Positions 38,130 to 47,133 of a DNA stretch of 64,000 nucleotides are shown here, in pieces. Every line of letters begins with the position of its first letter. Position 1 is the stretch's first letter. The position numbers and the translations under genes are program-made. Source of the stretch: Ruegeria sp. HKCCSA071. Lineage in GTDB: Bacteria > Pseudomonadota > Alphaproteobacteria > Rhodobacterales > Rhodobacteraceae. A model generated the notes under the pieces. That model searched no databases. It was not told where the DNA came from and worked only from the letters and a program-made list of their open reading frames with translations. The stretch covers positions 62,001 to 126,000 of the forward strand of contig NZ_JAEDOX010000005.1 of assembly GCF_017872555.1 (NCBI RefSeq), in the 5' to 3' direction.

Positions 38130-39206
38130 ATGTTCTATCGTGAGGCCGGAGATTTCAAAACCTCCTACGTGGATGACAGCCAGACTTTCCCGATCAAGTT
38201 CGACCGGTACCGGTACTATGTCGTTTTGGCGGTGGCGTTCGGGATCATTCCGTTCATCATCAACGACTATTGGGCAAACGCCCTGCTGCTGCCCTTTCTG
38301 ATCTATGCCATCGCGGCGATCGGACTGAACATACTTGTGGGCTATTGCGGGCAGGTCAGCCTTGGTACAGGCGGTTTCATGGCTGTCGGCGCTTATGCCT
38401 GCTACAAGTTGATGACCGCATTTCCAGACGTCAGCATGTTCATTCATGTCCTGCTGGCTGGAGGTATCACCGCGATTGTAGGCGTTTTGTTTGGCCTGCC
38501 TTCCCTGCGGATCAAAGGGTTCTATCTGGCGGTGGCGACGCTTGCGGCACAGTTCTTTCTGGTGTGGCTCTTCAACCGGGTGCCGTGGTTCTACAACTAC
38601 TCGGCCTCGGGTCAGATCAACGCGCCAGAACGTGACGTGTTCGGCATTATCATCTCGGGCCCGAACGCCCCGGCTTGGGCGACCTACCTGTTCTGTCTGA
38701 TCTTCCTGACCGCCAGCGCGATTATTGCGCGCAACCTGACCCGCGGCACGACCGGGCGGACATGGATGGCGATCCGCGACATGGATATCGCCGCGGAAAT
38801 CATCGGGGTGAACCCGTTGAAGGCCAAGATCAGCGCTTTCGCTGTCAGCTCGTTCTTTGTGGGCATCGCAGGGGCCTTGTTCTTTGCCGTCTATCTTGGC
38901 GCGGTCGAGGTGGGCGAAGCATTCGGCATTCAGAAGTCGTTTCTGGTGCTGTTCATGGTGATTATCGGCGGGTTAGGCTCGATTTTCGGGTCTTTTGCCG
39001 GGGCGGCGTTCCTGGTGCTGCTGCCGGTTCTGCTCAAACTGGTTGGCGTCGATCTTCTGGGTTGGCCGACCGATATCGTTGCCCATCTTCAGCTCGTGAT
39101 TGTAGGCGCGCTGATCATCATGTTCCTGATCCTCGAGCCCCACGGTCTGGCCCAGTTGTGGCGCGTGGCGAAAGAGAAACTCAGACTCTGGCCGTTCCCG
39201 CACTGA
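38130..39206 (+). CDS. livM: Liv-type ABC transporter permease (LivM)
   Basis: The 358-residue membrane protein has the LivM motif NILVGYCGQVSLGTGGFMAVGAYA, RGTTGRTWMAIRDMDIAAEIIGV (the permease coupling loop), and a GGLGSIFGSFAGAAFLVLLP stretch. It forms the second half of the channel with LivH. An extended N-terminal segment of about 35 polar residues before the first helix is longer than in E. coli LivM. Confidence 0.9.
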   Translation: MFYREAGDFKTSYVDDSQTFPIKFDRYRYYVVLAVAFGIIPFIINDYWANALLLPFLIYAIAAIGLNILVGYCGQVSLGTGGFMAVGAYACYKLMTAFPDVSMFIHVLLAGGITAIVGVLFGLPSLRIKGFYLAVATLAAQFFLVWLFNRVPWFYNYSASGQINAPERDVFGIIISGPNAPAWATYLFCLIFLTASAIIARNLTRGTTGRTWMAIRDMDIAAEIIGVNPLKAKISAFAVSSFFVGIAGALFFAVYLGAVEVGEAFGIQKSFLVLFMVIIGGLGSIFGSFAGAAFLVLLPVLLKLVGVDLLGWPTDIVAHLQLVIVGALIIMFLILEPHGLAQLWRVAKEKLRLWPFPH

Positions 39207-39280
39207 GGGCTGGCCCAATCATAAAGACGGGTGATCAAGCCCGAACTCAATATCGGATCAATCAAGGGAGGAGACACCCG

Positions 39281-40564
39281 ATGAACAAGAAACTGGCAAC
39301 TGTGGCGCTGAGCGCCCTGATGGCGGCAGGACCTGCGATGGCGGATCTTGTGTTCCCGTCGCTCAGTTATCGAACCGGGCCCTATGCGGCCGGTGGTATT
39401 CCATTCGCGGATGGTTACGCCGACTATTTCACGCTTCTGAACGAGCGGGACGGTGGTATTGGCGGTGTACCCGCAAACGTGATCGAATGCGAAACCGGGT
39501 ATAACACCGAAAAAGGCGTGGAATGCTACGAATCCACCAAAGGTGAAGGCGCGCTGGTGTATCAGCCGCTGTCGACCGGTATTACCTATCAGCTGATCCC
39601 CAAAGTGACCGCCGACGGCATTCCACTGCACACGATGGGGTATGGCCGGACCTCGGCTGCGAACGGCAAAGTGTTCAGCCACGTGTTCAACTATCCGGCC
39701 AACTACTGGAATGGTGCGTCCGGTGCGATCAACTATCTGTTGGAGGAAAATAGCGGTGACCTGAGCGGCAAGAAGATTGCGCTGGTCTATCACAACTCGG
39801 CCTATGGCAAGGAACCGATCCGGACATTGGAAACTCTGGCCGAAAAGCATGGGTATGAGCTGTCCCTGCTGCCGGTTGATCACCCGGGCCAGGAGCAGAA
39901 GTCGCAATGGCTGCAAATTCGCCGCGAAAAGCCTGACTATGTCATCATGTGGGGCTGGGGCGTCATGAACCAGGTTGCGGTTCAGGAAGCGGCCAACATC
40001 CGTTTCCCGATGGAAAACTTCATCGGTGTCTGGTGGTCGGGCGCGGAATTCGACGTTGAGCCTGCTGGCGAAAAAGCGACCGGTTACAAGGCGCTGACCT
40101 TTACCGGCCTTGGTATGGACTATCCTGTCTATGACGACCTGAAAAAGTACGTCGTTGACTCGGGCAAGGCTGCGGGTGCCGGCGATCAGCTGGGTACAGT
40201 TCAGTACAACCGTGGGCTTTATGCCGCCATGCTGGCAGCCGAGGCTGTGAAAACGGCGCAGGCGATGCACGGAACCGCTGATATCGACGCGTCGATGATG
40301 CGCGATGGCATGGAAGCACTGGAAATGACCAACGCCAAGATGGAAGCGCTTGGTATGTCCGGGTTCGGCCCTGAATTCTCGGTCTCTTGCGAAAACCACG
40401 GCGGCCCCGGTCTTGTCGGTGTTGTTCAGTGGGATGCGGCGACTGGCGCCTGGAACCCCGTACAGGACTTCAAACCGACAGATGCCGAAGTTATCGGCGC
40501 GTTGATCGAAGAAGATTCCGGTGCCTACGCAACCGAAAACAGCATCTCGCCACGTTGCGAGTAA
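39281..40564 (+). CDS. Liv-type ABC transporter substrate-binding protein
   Basis: The 427-residue periplasmic binding protein has signal peptide MNKKLATVALSALMAAGPAMA. The mature part begins VFPSLSYRTGPYAAGGIPFADG, with IALVYHNSAYGKEPIRTLE and KPDYVIMWGWGVMNQVAVQE. The ATG at 39281 has GGAGGAG nine bases upstream; the open frame upstream belongs to livM shadow. The binding pocket specificity is unknown; related proteins near CoA ligases bind aromatic or branched acids. Confidence 0.9.
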   Translation: MNKKLATVALSALMAAGPAMADLVFPSLSYRTGPYAAGGIPFADGYADYFTLLNERDGGIGGVPANVIECETGYNTEKGVECYESTKGEGALVYQPLSTGITYQLIPKVTADGIPLHTMGYGRTSAANGKVFSHVFNYPANYWNGASGAINYLLEENSGDLSGKKIALVYHNSAYGKEPIRTLETLAEKHGYELSLLPVDHPGQEQKSQWLQIRREKPDYVIMWGWGVMNQVAVQEAANIRFPMENFIGVWWSGAEFDVEPAGEKATGYKALTFTGLGMDYPVYDDLKKYVVDSGKAAGAGDQLGTVQYNRGLYAAMLAAEAVKTAQAMHGTADIDASMMRDGMEALEMTNAKMEALGMSGFGPEFSVSCENHGGPGLVGVVQWDAATGAWNPVQDFKPTDAEVIGALIEEDSGAYATENSISPRCE

Positions 40565-40607
40565 GGCATGGTACGCCACGGATGTGATCCGGGGCGTTCA
40601 GACAACC

Positions 40608-40632
40608 GGAGCGGCGGGTTACCTGCCGCTCC
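40608..40632 (+). terminator. Stem-loop after the binding-protein gene (attenuator/mRNA stabiliser)
   Basis: GGAGCGGC at 40608-40615 pairs with GCCGCTCC at 40625-40632, with further GG/CC pairing inside. No U-run follows. Such hairpins after binding-protein genes commonly protect the abundant upstream message while reducing livF expression. Confidence 0.5.
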
Positions 40633-40675
40633 TCACGAACAGCCCCGGAACGGGCAGGCATGAGGAAACGCGCTG

Positions 40676-41509
40676 ATGCTGGATGCGGCACAAACCACTG
40701 ACGTGCAGGCGGAAACCCTGCTTGAGGTCAATAATATCGAGGTGATCTACAACCACGTGATCCTCGTGTTGAAAGGCGTCAGCCTGAGCGTTCCAAAGGG
40801 CGGCATCACAGCGTTGTTGGGCGGCAATGGTGCGGGCAAGACAACCACGCTCAAGGCCGTTTCGAACCTGCTGCATTCCGAACGCGGAGAAGTCACCAAA
40901 GGTTCGATCAAGTATCGCGGCCAGAACGTGCATGAAAGCGATCCGGCCGATCTGGTTGAAAAGGGTGTCATTCAGGTGATGGAAGGTCGCCATTGTTTCG
41001 AGCACCTGACCGTCGAAGAAAACTTGCTGACCGGTGCTTATACCCGAAGAGACGGGGCGGCTGCGGTCCAGCAGGATCTTGAGATGGTTTACGCATATTT
41101 CCCCCGGCTCAAGGAACGCCGCCGGTCGCAGGCAGGCTATACTTCGGGTGGTGAACAGCAGATGGTTGCCATGGGGCGGGCGTTGATGTCGCGGCCCGAG
41201 ACGATTTTGCTGGACGAACCCTCAATGGGTCTTGCTCCGCAGTTGGTCGAAGAGATTTTCAGTATCGTGAAGGACCTCAACGAAAAAGAGGGCGTGTCCT
41301 TTCTGCTGGCAGAGCAGAACACCAACGTCGCCCTGCGCTTTGCGCATTACGGCTATATTCTTGAATCCGGGCGTGTCGTGATGGATGGCCCGGCCGCTGA
41401 CCTGCGCGAAAACCCGGATGTGAAAGAGTTTTATCTGGGTATGTCCGACGAGGGCCGCAAAAGCTTTCGTGATGTGCGGTCCTATCGTCGTCGCAAAAGG
41501 TGGCTGTGA
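40676..41509 (+). CDS. livF: Liv-type ABC transporter ATP-binding protein (LivF)
   Basis: The 277-residue ATPase has Walker A GGNGAGKTTT, signature YTSGGEQQMVAMGRALM, Walker B ILLDEPSMGLAP and switch-region LAEQNTNVALRFAHYGYILE, the usual LivF text. It works with LivG. It extends some 20 residues at the C-terminus (RSYRRRKRWL), unusual for LivF and very basic. The following ligase gene starts 20 bases later. Confidence 0.9.
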   Translation: MLDAAQTTDVQAETLLEVNNIEVIYNHVILVLKGVSLSVPKGGITALLGGNGAGKTTTLKAVSNLLHSERGEVTKGSIKYRGQNVHESDPADLVEKGVIQVMEGRHCFEHLTVEENLLTGAYTRRDGAAAVQQDLEMVYAYFPRLKERRRSQAGYTSGGEQQMVAMGRALMSRPETILLDEPSMGLAPQLVEEIFSIVKDLNEKEGVSFLLAEQNTNVALRFAHYGYILESGRVVMDGPAADLRENPDVKEFYLGMSDEGRKSFRDVRSYRRRKRWL

Positions 41510-41528
41510 GCGGATGGAGGATATGGCG

Positions 41529-42746
41529 ATGACCTATTTCGACGCACTCGAAACACGCTCGGCAGACGAACGCGCCTCAGATCAGGCCGGGGCACTTGTG
41601 GAGCAGATCAAACGCGCGATGTCGGCCCCTGGATTTGCGTCGCATTTGTCAGAATCAGACACTAATAAGGTAAAGTCAGCAGAAGATTTGCCGACATTGC
41701 CCGTTCTGCGGAAATCGGATTTGACCCGGGCACAGGCCAAACGCCCCCCGTTTGGCGGATTTACGGTAAAACCCGCGCGGCATTTCCATCATGTGTTCCA
41801 GTCGCCCGGGCCGATCTATGAGCCGGGCAGCACTGATCACGACTGGTGGCGCATGGGCCGTTTCCTGAATGCCGCGGGTGTTGGCGCAGGGGACATCGTC
41901 CAGAACTGTTTTGGGTATCATCTGACGCCGGCCGGTATGATCTTTGAAAATGGCGCACGGGCTGTTGGCGCGGCTGTTCTGCCCGCAGGGACCGGACAAA
42001 CCGAGTTGCAGGTGACTGCCGCCCGCGATGTTGGCTGTACGGCCTATGCAGGTACGCCGGATTACCTGAAGGTCATTCTGGACAAAGCCGACGAGATGGG
42101 CGTTTCACTACATTTCTCGAAAGCCGCCGTTGGCGGAGGCGCTTTGTTCCCGTCTTTGCGACAGGAATATGCCGACCGGGGTATCTCGTGCCTGCAATGT
42201 TACGCGACAGCGGATCTGGGCAATATTGCTTATGAAAGCGCCGCGATCGACGGGATGATCATCGACGAGCACGTGATTGTCGAGATTGTGACACCTGGAA
42301 CCGGAACTCCGGTGGCACCGGGTGAGGTGGGCGAGGTTGTGGTGACCTCTCTCAACCCAGATTACCCGCTGATCCGCTTTGCGACGGGCGACCTGTCCGC
42401 CGTAATGCCGGGGATTTCCCCCTGCGGTCGCACGAACACCCGGATCAAAGGTTGGATGGGGCGTGCAGATCAGACGACCAAGATCAAAGGTATGTTCGTG
42501 CGTCCGGAACAGGTTGCCGCTTTGGTCGACAAGCATGAAGAGATCGTCAAGGCTCGAGTCATCGCCACCCGTCAGGGCGAGATGGATTCGATGACTGTCC
42601 AGATCGAAAGCACAGGCGGGGATGATACGGCATATGCCAGATCGGTGGCCGAAGTGCTGAAACTGAAAGGCGCAATCGAAGTCGTGGCCCCCGGCTCGCT
42701 GCCCAAAGACGGGTTGGTGATCGAGGATCAGCGCGTCTACGAATAG
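41529..42746 (+). CDS. Phenylacetate-CoA ligase-like AMP-binding protein
   Basis: The 405-residue protein resembles PaaK-type ligases: RKSDLTRAQ near the N-terminus, CYATADLGNIAYES in place of the usual Tyr/Thr-Glu motif, LIRFATGDLSAV and a C-terminal GRTNTRIKGWMGRADQTTKI then KGMFVRPEQV. It would activate an aryl or other acid to a CoA thioester. I chose the ATG at 41529 because GGAGG ends eight bases upstream; ATGs at 41514 and 41523 are spaced wrongly. It closes the Liv cluster and is followed by a terminator. Confidence 0.82.
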   Translation: MTYFDALETRSADERASDQAGALVEQIKRAMSAPGFASHLSESDTNKVKSAEDLPTLPVLRKSDLTRAQAKRPPFGGFTVKPARHFHHVFQSPGPIYEPGSTDHDWWRMGRFLNAAGVGAGDIVQNCFGYHLTPAGMIFENGARAVGAAVLPAGTGQTELQVTAARDVGCTAYAGTPDYLKVILDKADEMGVSLHFSKAAVGGGALFPSLRQEYADRGISCLQCYATADLGNIAYESAAIDGMIIDEHVIVEIVTPGTGTPVAPGEVGEVVVTSLNPDYPLIRFATGDLSAVMPGISPCGRTNTRIKGWMGRADQTTKIKGMFVRPEQVAALVDKHEEIVKARVIATRQGEMDSMTVQIESTGGDDTAYARSVAEVLKLKGAIEVVAPGSLPKDGLVIEDQRVYE

Positions 42747-42760
42747 CAGTGAAAAACAGG

Positions 42761-42787
42761 TCTGCGGCAGTTTGTGCCGCAGATTTG
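42761..42787 (+). terminator. Rho-independent terminator of the Liv/CoA-ligase cluster
   Basis: TCTGCGGCA at 42761-42769 pairs perfectly with TGCCGCAGA at 42775-42783 around a five-base loop, followed by TTTGTT. It is the only textbook terminator after this eight-gene cluster and marks its end. Confidence 0.8.
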
Positions 42788-42865
42788 TTGACCGACGCAC
42801 TGGTGTTTCCGAGCATTTTGGTCGATTAAAGGCAGACCCTAAGCCTTTGCCAATCAAAAGCCGGG

Positions 42866-44533
42866 ATGATGACCCAGATCGACTATTCAGAAAACGGATC
42901 ACGCAATCGCGGTGTACGCGGCACACGGCTGTTGGCCGCTGTCGCCTATCTTGTGGCTGCCGCGTGCCTGTTGCCCATGGTGGCCGTGGTTCTGGCAGCG
43001 GTGACTGGGGGGACAGATACGATCTCGCACCTGATGGGGACGGTGCTGCCCAGCTATACCGTGACGACCCTGATCCTTGTGGTGCTGGTCGCGGTGGGTA
43101 CGTTCAGTATCGGCACGGGCGCTGCCTGGTTGGTGACGATGACCCGCTTTCCGGGCGTCAGGATCCTTGAGATCGCGCTGGTCTTGCCCTTGGCCTTTCC
43201 GGCATACGTGCTTGCCTATGCATACACCTTTATTCTGGATCATCCGGGTATCGTTCAAAGCACTTTGCGGGATGTAACAGGCTGGGGGCCGCGCGACTAC
43301 TGGTTCCCTGAAATCCGCTCGACCGGGGGCGCTGCGGTGATGCTGATTCTGGTGCTGTACCCCTATGTCTACCTGCTGGCGCGGGCTGCGTTCCTGCAAC
43401 AAAGTGCTTCGGCGTTTCTGGCTGCTCGGGCGCTGGGCAACAATCCATGGCTGGCGTTTCGGCGCGTCTCGCTGCCGATGGCGCGCCCGGCAATCGCCGG
43501 TGGTGTGCTACTGGCCATCATGGAAACCATCGCCGATTTCGGAACCGTGTCTTATTTCGGTGTGCAGACCTTTGCGACCGGGATTTACACCAGCTGGTTC
43601 TCCATGGCCGACCGAGCGGCGGCGGCGCAGCTGGCCTGGTGCCTGCTTGTCTTTGCGCTGATCATGGCTGTGGCCGAGCGCACCCAGCGCGGTAAGGCAA
43701 AATACTATCAGGCCGGAAAGAAACATGCTGCCCAACCGGCGGAACAACTGACCGGTCTTCGCGCCGCCGCAGCATTCTTGTTATGTACGATACCCGTTAT
43801 CTTCGGGTTTCTGCTGCCCGTTATCATACTGGTCGAGATGGGTTTGGAATCGGAACAGAACTTGCTGTCGCGGCGCTATATCGGTTTCATCCAGAACTCG
43901 CTGATCCTCGCCGGAACGGCTGCAGTTGTCACTGTCTTTGCGGCGATCTGTGTCGGGTTCTTTCAACGCCTGAGACCCGGGCGCGCGTCGTCTGCGACGG
44001 CCTATATGGCGCGGCTGGGATATGCCGTGCCCGGTGGCGTCATTGCAGTCGGCTTGATTGTACCTTTCGCCAGCTTTGACAACGCGTTGGATGCCTGGAT
44101 GCGGCAGACCTTCGATGTATCGACTGGGTTGTTGGTGACAGGTTCGATCTGGTTGCTGGTCGCCGCTTACATGGTGCGATTCCTTGCCGCCGCGCTCAGC
44201 GCCTATGAGGGGGGGCAAAGCACGGTTCATGCCAATATGGATGCCGCGGCCCGCTCGCTGGGGCAAACACCGCTGGGAACATTGCGGCGCGTTCACCTGC
44301 CCATTCTGACACCGTCGCTGCTGACCGCGCTGTTGATCGTCTTTGTTGATGTGATGAAGGAATTGCCTGCCACCTTGATCATGCGCCCGTTCAACTTCGA
44401 CACACTAGCCGTACAGGCGTACAGGCTTGCCTCGGATGAGAGGCTTGAGGGCGCCGCTGTGCCGTCGCTGGTCATTCTGGCGGTCGGCCTGCTGCCGGTA
44501 ATACTGATTTGCCGTCAGGTTGGTCGGCGGTAA
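42866..44533 (+). CDS. Iron(III)-type ABC transporter permease, two fused permease domains (FbpB/AfuB-like)
   Basis: The 555-residue protein has about twelve hydrophobic segments and two BPD_transp_1 coupling loops (AARALGNNPWLAFRRVSLPMARPAIAGG and AARSLGQTPLGTLRRVHLPILTPS). It also has VMKELPATLIMRPFNFDTLAVQAY, the typical ferric transporter end. Such fused permeases import Fe3+ or sometimes thiamine/spermidine-like solutes. Neither the binding protein nor the ATPase is adjacent, so partners must lie elsewhere. It starts 76 bases after the terminator. Confidence 0.85.
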   Translation: MMTQIDYSENGSRNRGVRGTRLLAAVAYLVAAACLLPMVAVVLAAVTGGTDTISHLMGTVLPSYTVTTLILVVLVAVGTFSIGTGAAWLVTMTRFPGVRILEIALVLPLAFPAYVLAYAYTFILDHPGIVQSTLRDVTGWGPRDYWFPEIRSTGGAAVMLILVLYPYVYLLARAAFLQQSASAFLAARALGNNPWLAFRRVSLPMARPAIAGGVLLAIMETIADFGTVSYFGVQTFATGIYTSWFSMADRAAAAQLAWCLLVFALIMAVAERTQRGKAKYYQAGKKHAAQPAEQLTGLRAAAAFLLCTIPVIFGFLLPVIILVEMGLESEQNLLSRRYIGFIQNSLILAGTAAVVTVFAAICVGFFQRLRPGRASSATAYMARLGYAVPGGVIAVGLIVPFASFDNALDAWMRQTFDVSTGLLVTGSIWLLVAAYMVRFLAAALSAYEGGQSTVHANMDAAARSLGQTPLGTLRRVHLPILTPSLLTALLIVFVDVMKELPATLIMRPFNFDTLAVQAYRLASDERLEGAAVPSLVILAVGLLPVILICRQVGRR

Positions 44534-44612
44534 CACTTGTGTTGTAAATGCCGGGCAACAGCGCATCAGGCTTGATTCAAACACGATTTCCGGCAAGGCT
44601 GGAGGTATGAAT

Positions 44613-44957
44613 ATGCAGCCTCCCAACCGGTTTTCGGCAAACGCAGCGCAGATGCCCGTGGCCTTTGACCGGCATGAGATGTCGCAAATCCTGTCCGTTT
44701 ATGGACGGATGGTCGCCGCTGGAGAGTGGCGAGACTATGGTATCTCAAACCTGCGCGATATGGCGGTGTTCTCGATCTTCCGGCGCACCGCAGAGCACCC
44801 GATCTACCGCGTCGAAAAACACCCGCGCCTGAAGTCCCGGCAGGGTATGTACTCAGTCATAGGTATGGATGGCCGTATCCTGAAACGCGGCCATGATCTG
44901 CGAGCCGTCCTGCGGGTGCTGGAACGCAAGCTCATCCGGGCCGTAAACCTGGATTAG
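44613..44957 (+). CDS. DUF2794 family protein
   Basis: A 114-residue soluble protein without signal or membrane segment, rich in Arg, with QPPNRFSANAAQMPVAFDRHE, an EWRDYGISNLRDMAVFSIFRR segment and a GMDGRILKRGHDLR core that I associate with DUF2794, conserved in alphaproteobacteria. Function is unknown. The ATG at 44613 has GGAGG seven bases upstream; an ATG at 44607 is too close to it. Its stop overlaps the convergent NlpC/P60 gene. Confidence 0.72.
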   Translation: MQPPNRFSANAAQMPVAFDRHEMSQILSVYGRMVAAGEWRDYGISNLRDMAVFSIFRRTAEHPIYRVEKHPRLKSRQGMYSVIGMDGRILKRGHDLRAVLRVLERKLIRAVNLD

Positions 44958-45691
44958 AGCCTTTTTCGCGCTGTAACAGGCCCGTCACCCTGATCCTGAA
45001 TGCGCTGAGTCGCCCGGTCCATCGGTTCGTACACAACCGCCATATGGCTGGCGTTAGCGTGTAAAATCATGTTGTCGCCCGAAACCCAGGCCACGTGCCC
45101 TTTCCAGAACAGCAAATCCCCACGCTGCGCAGGTGATTCAGCTGACAGGACAGCGCCCAAGGCTTGTTCCTGATCGCCGCTATCGCCGGGGCAGGGAATA
45201 CCGCAGGCCAGCAACGCGGCCTGAACAAGCCCCGAGCAATCGATACCGAACCGGCTGTTTCCGCCCCACAGATAAGGCGTACCCAGAAACAACTCGGCCA
45301 CGGCAACCGGATCGTGCGGTTTTTCTGTAATTGCGGCCGTGTGAACCTTTGGGACAAAACCCAATTCGGTCTGCACAAACCGATCCGTTTCGGCAGTTGC
45401 ATGGATTTTACTTCCGAAACTCAGAGAAACGAGATCGCGGCTTTTGATTTCAGGGGCCACGTAGGCATGTGTTGCGGGCGCATTGATCCAATGCGTTGCA
45501 GGCATATCCTCGGACAGGTGGTCTGTTTCCAGCCAACCAGCATATCCGTCTTTTTCCGCGACGATCCTGCTCCACCCGTCGTTGTTTTCTGCGACGTGAA
45601 CCGTGTCCCCCAACAGCAACTGCCGGTCACGCGGTCCGTCAGGAACACGCAACAGGTCGACGACCGGTTTGGATACGCGGCGCTTGGTCAT
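44954..45691 (-). CDS. NlpC/P60 family cell-wall endopeptidase with SH3-like domain
   Basis: The 245-residue protein has an N-terminal bacterial SH3-like region (LRVPDGPRDRQLLLGDTVHV, GWSRIVAEKDGYAGWLE) and a C-terminal NlpC/P60 catalytic domain. Catalytic Cys is in YLWGGNSRFGIDCSGLVQ and His in GHVAWVSGDNMILHA. These enzymes cut peptidoglycan stem peptides, here probably muropeptides, since no signal peptide is visible. It overlaps the leucyl aminopeptidase gene by ATGA, fitting cytoplasmic recycling of wall peptides. Confidence 0.87.
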   Translation of the reverse strand: MTKRRVSKPVVDLLRVPDGPRDRQLLLGDTVHVAENNDGWSRIVAEKDGYAGWLETDHLSEDMPATHWINAPATHAYVAPEIKSRDLVSLSFGSKIHATAETDRFVQTELGFVPKVHTAAITEKPHDPVAVAELFLGTPYLWGGNSRFGIDCSGLVQAALLACGIPCPGDSGDQEQALGAVLSAESPAQRGDLLFWKGHVAWVSGDNMILHANASHMAVVYEPMDRATQRIQDQGDGPVTARKRL

Positions 45692-47070
45692 AACCCCAAT
45701 ACCTCCGGTAATGCCGACAGCACTGCGCGTGTTCCCTGACCCAGACCGCCTTTTGTGCGGCCGGGTTCATTGCTGGGTTGCCACGCGTAGATGTCAAAAT
45801 GGACATAGCGGCTGGACCCTACGAACCGGCGCAGAAACAGCGCGGCGGTGATAGACCCGGCAAACCCGCCCGAGGGGGCATTGTCCAGATCGGCAATGCC
45901 GGGTTCGATCATCGCCTCGTAGGGTGTGTGAAACGGCATTCTCCAGACCGGATCGGCAGACGTTTTGGCCGCTTGTGCCAAGGCCATCGCGCAGCTTTCG
46001 TCGTCGGTGTAAAACGGGGCCAGATCAGGGCCCACGGCCACGCGCGCCGCACCGGTCAGCGTCGCCATCGAGATCACCAGATCGGGATTCCCTTCATCCG
46101 CCAAAGTCAGCGCATCAGCCAGAACCAGACGCCCTTCGGCGTCGGTGTTGTTGATTTCGACGGTCAGACCCTTGCGTGAGGTCAGGATATCACCGGGGCG
46201 GAAGGCATTGCCTGATACCGCGTTTTCAACGGCCGGGATCAGAACTCGCAGTTGTAGCGGAAGGTCCAGCGTCATGATCATCCGAGCCAGTCCCAACACA
46301 TTGGCCGCGCCACCCATGTCTTTTTTCATCAGGCCCATGGAAGCGCCCGGTTTCAAATTCAGCCCGCCGGTATCGAAACATACACCTTTGCCCACCAGTG
46401 TCAGTCTGGGGCCACTGGTGCCCCAGGTCAGCTCGATCAGCCGGGGGGCCTGTTCCGCGGCCCGCCCTACCGTGTGAATCATGGGAAAGTTCTGGTCCAG
46501 CAGCGCTTGGCCGATTATCACCTTGCAAGACGCACCGAATTCATTTGCCAGAACCTCGACCGCTTGCTGCAACTGATCCGGTCCCATGTCCGAAGTGGGC
46601 GTGTTGACCAGATCGCGCGTCAGAGCTTCGGCATTTGCCATGGCTTCAATACGGGTGGCGTTGATGCCATCAGGTGCAATCAACGCCGCTGACCCTCCGG
46701 TCTGGGATGCGTATCGATCAAAGGCATAGCCAGTCATCAGCCAGCCAAGACACTCCATCTCCAACAAATCCGCAGGAATGCCCGAAGCAAGGCTGTAGGT
46801 TCCTTCCGGCAACGCCAAAGCCGCTGCGGCAAGAGGGAACCGTTTGCGCGCGCGTTTGTCTTCGGTTCCGTAACCAGCCAGCGCGAATTCAATTGCGCCG
46901 TTCGTGGCTGGCACAAGCAGGACCTGCCCCAGTGCACCGGAAAACCCGTTTGCTGCGACCCAGGATTGCACGCGCTCGGGCTGATCCAGAAGCCAGCCGT
47001 CCAAATCCGGCTGCGCGATCACATGAAGCGGTACGGAAGGGTCAGAGGATGGGGCGAAGGACAGTGTCAT
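45688..47070 (-). CDS. Leucyl aminopeptidase family protein (M17)
   Basis: The 460-residue protein has the M17 signature NTDAEGRLVLADAL and the metal/catalytic Lys region GVCFDTGGLNLKPGASM followed by KKDMGGAANVLG. It removes N-terminal residues from peptides in the cytosol with two metal ions. The ATG at 47070 follows GAGGCGCCC; the open frame beyond it is unsupported. It is coupled to the NlpC/P60 gene, and this pair is common in alphaproteobacteria. Confidence 0.88.
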   Translation of the reverse strand: MTLSFAPSSDPSVPLHVIAQPDLDGWLLDQPERVQSWVAANGFSGALGQVLLVPATNGAIEFALAGYGTEDKRARKRFPLAAAALALPEGTYSLASGIPADLLEMECLGWLMTGYAFDRYASQTGGSAALIAPDGINATRIEAMANAEALTRDLVNTPTSDMGPDQLQQAVEVLANEFGASCKVIIGQALLDQNFPMIHTVGRAAEQAPRLIELTWGTSGPRLTLVGKGVCFDTGGLNLKPGASMGLMKKDMGGAANVLGLARMIMTLDLPLQLRVLIPAVENAVSGNAFRPGDILTSRKGLTVEINNTDAEGRLVLADALTLADEGNPDLVISMATLTGAARVAVGPDLAPFYTDDESCAMALAQAAKTSADPVWRMPFHTPYEAMIEPGIADLDNAPSGGFAGSITAALFLRRFVGSSRYVHFDIYAWQPSNEPGRTKGGLGQGTRAVLSALPEVLGL

Positions 47071-47133
47071 GGGCGCCTCGACAGATTGTTTCTGTGCACA
47101 GACTAGCCGCGCATATTCTGCCCGCAACCCCTG

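Noticed and set aside
36891-38447. A 518-codon open frame opposite livH, the small membrane gene and livM
   Set aside because: It spans three real genes on the other strand and has the low-complexity charged composition of antisense GC-rich DNA.
38675-39280. Longer start for the Liv binding protein inside livM
   Set aside because: The signal peptide with a strong ribosome site begins at 39281; the extension is livM in another frame.
39089-40579. A 496-codon open frame opposite the Liv substrate-binding gene
   Set aside because: The plus strand encodes a signal peptide and a known binding-protein fold; this frame is a shadow.
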